DNA of 64,000 nucleotides, from positions 1 to 64,000 of the forward strand of contig NZ_BOPZ01000019.1 of NCBI RefSeq assembly GCF_018332455.1, in the 5' to 3' direction. A program made the translations under genes and the position numbers. Positions 63,241 to 64,000 of the stretch are shown one piece after another (the stretch's first letter is position 1; every line of letters begins with the position of its first letter). Source of the stretch: Clostridium polyendosporum. Lineage in GTDB: Bacteria; Bacillota; Clostridia; Clostridiales; Clostridiaceae. Below the pieces are notes generated by a model, which had not been told where the DNA came from, made no database searches, and was given only the letters and a program-made list of their open reading frames with translations.

Positions 63241-64000
63241 TGAGTAAAGCATGGATTGATAAGATTAGAAAGGTAACGCCATATGTACCAGGCGATCAAC
63301 CTAAAGTTACTAATATTATAAAATTAAATACAAACGAAAACCCTTATCCACCATCACCTAGAGTGGCTGAGGCTTTAAAAAATATTGATACAAATAGACT
63401 AAGATTGTACCCAGATCCAGAAGCTACTGAGTTAACTCAGGCACTTGCGGATTACTACGGGTTAGGTAGCGATCAAGTATTTGTTGGAAATGGCTCAGAT
63501 GAGGTGTTAGCCTTAGCATTTTTAACTTATTTTAATTCAGACAAAGAGATATTATTTCCTAATATATCATATTCTTTTTACCCAGTATATGGAGATCTGT
63601 ATGGTATAAAATATAGAAAGGTACCTTTAAATGATAACTTTGAGATTAATAAGAATGACTATATGGTTACAAATGGAGGTATTATCTTTCCAAATCCTAA
63701 TGCCCCAACATCTATAGAAGCTCCACTAGAAGTGGTAGAAGACATAGTAAAGGCTAATAGAGATGTTGTAGTTATTATAGATGAGGCATATGTTGACTTT
63801 GGAGCACAATCAGCAGTAGAGCTTATAAATAAGTATGATAATTTAGTAGTTGTACATACGTATTCAAAGTCAAGAGCTCTAGCAGGATTGAGATTGGGTG
63901 TCGCATTAGGTTCTAAAGAAATTATTTCACATTTGAAAGCAGTTAAAAACTCTTTTAATTCTTATCCTATAGATTATATTGCACAGACATTAGCTACTGC
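63240..64000 (+). CDS. hisC: Histidinol-phosphate aminotransferase, 3'-truncated by window end
   Basis: The open frame starts at ATG 63240 (its A is the last base of the preceding stop) and runs off the end after about 253 codons without a stop. KLNTNENPYPPSPRV, RLYPDPEATELTQALADYYGL, VFVGNGSDEVLALAF, PNPNAPTSIEAPLE, IIDEAYVDFG and the lysine in HTYSKSRALAGLRLG are the HisC pattern. Usual length is about 350-360, so about 100 residues are missing. Whether other his genes follow cannot be seen. Confidence 0.9.
   Translation, partial: MSKAWIDKIRKVTPYVPGDQPKVTNIIKLNTNENPYPPSPRVAEALKNIDTNRLRLYPDPEATELTQALADYYGLGSDQVFVGNGSDEVLALAFLTYFNSDKEILFPNISYSFYPVYGDLYGIKYRKVPLNDNFEINKNDYMVTNGGIIFPNPNAPTSIEAPLEVVEDIVKANRDVVVIIDEAYVDFGAQSAVELINKYDNLVVVHTYSKSRALAGLRLGVALGSKEIISHLKAVKNSFNSYPIDYIAQTLAT

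Overview
The window is AT-rich, densely coding DNA from a spore-forming anaerobic Firmicute, most likely a Clostridium sensu stricto-type organism. I did not assign a species. Evidence: AT-rich codon use; AGGAGG-type ribosome sites with frequent TTG/GTG starts; sporulation genes (SpoVB, a Spo0E-type phosphatase, SspH, a coat-like repeat protein); a flavodiiron protein; cobalamin-dependent MetH; a bacterial V-type ATPase; and many intergenic hairpin repeats. No rRNA, tRNA, CRISPR array, insertion sequence or prophage was seen. The window ends inside a hisC-like gene.

Layout. 0.2-6.5 kb: M20 amidohydrolase, RluA-type pseudouridine synthase, a MurJ-like flippase, then on the minus strand a methyltransferase and SpoVB. 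6.7-11.3 kb: a membrane-tethered beta-propeller with a zinc phospholipase C-like partner, then a methyltransferase-like protein overlapping a cobalamin-binding radical SAM protein. 11.8-20.3 kb: a complete nine-gene V-type ATPase operon (G-I-K-E-C-F-A-B-D) with its own sigma-A-type promoter and terminator; subunit K keeps the Na+ ligand set. 20.7-25.8 kb: an ArsR-type regulator, a WecA/MraY-type transferase and small envelope or coat proteins. 26.0-30.8 kb: a SAM-I riboswitch with a visible antiterminator/terminator switch in front of metF-luxS-MetH reactivation protein-metH, which closes the activated methyl cycle. 31-41 kb: peptide deformylase, the Memo/AMMECR1/radical SAM trio, an ECF S component, RmlD-like reductase, HelD and a flavodiiron protein. 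42.0-42.3 kb: a well-supported 6S RNA gene with a near-consensus promoter. 43-49 kb: HPr kinase, M18 aminopeptidase, a MerR/coiled-coil protein and a PHP phosphoesterase. 49.1-54.7 kb: a para-aminobenzoate/folate operon (pabA-pabB-pabC-folE-HD protein-folP-folBK). 55-60 kb: small spore or envelope genes and a short pyruvate-kinase-like protein. 60.5-64 kb: thiM-thiE, an aminotransferase and hisC.

The most unusual feature is in the gaps between genes. Two families of short structured repeats recur throughout. Family A (about 70 bp) has a conserved hairpin of the ATTTCACAAAGTGAAAT type and then a second hairpin whose stem sequence changes from copy to copy while pairing is largely kept. Family B is bounded by an AGATACATAACTTCA-like sequence and its near-complement, and at least one copy shows compensatory change in both arms. 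The two are nested in each other at two loci and clustered at a third. I do not recognise either as a named family.

Two gene-level leads also stand out: the HD-domain protein between folE and folP, a candidate for the unassigned dephosphorylation step of folate synthesis, and the truncated pyruvate-kinase paralogue translationally coupled to a 55-residue membrane protein.
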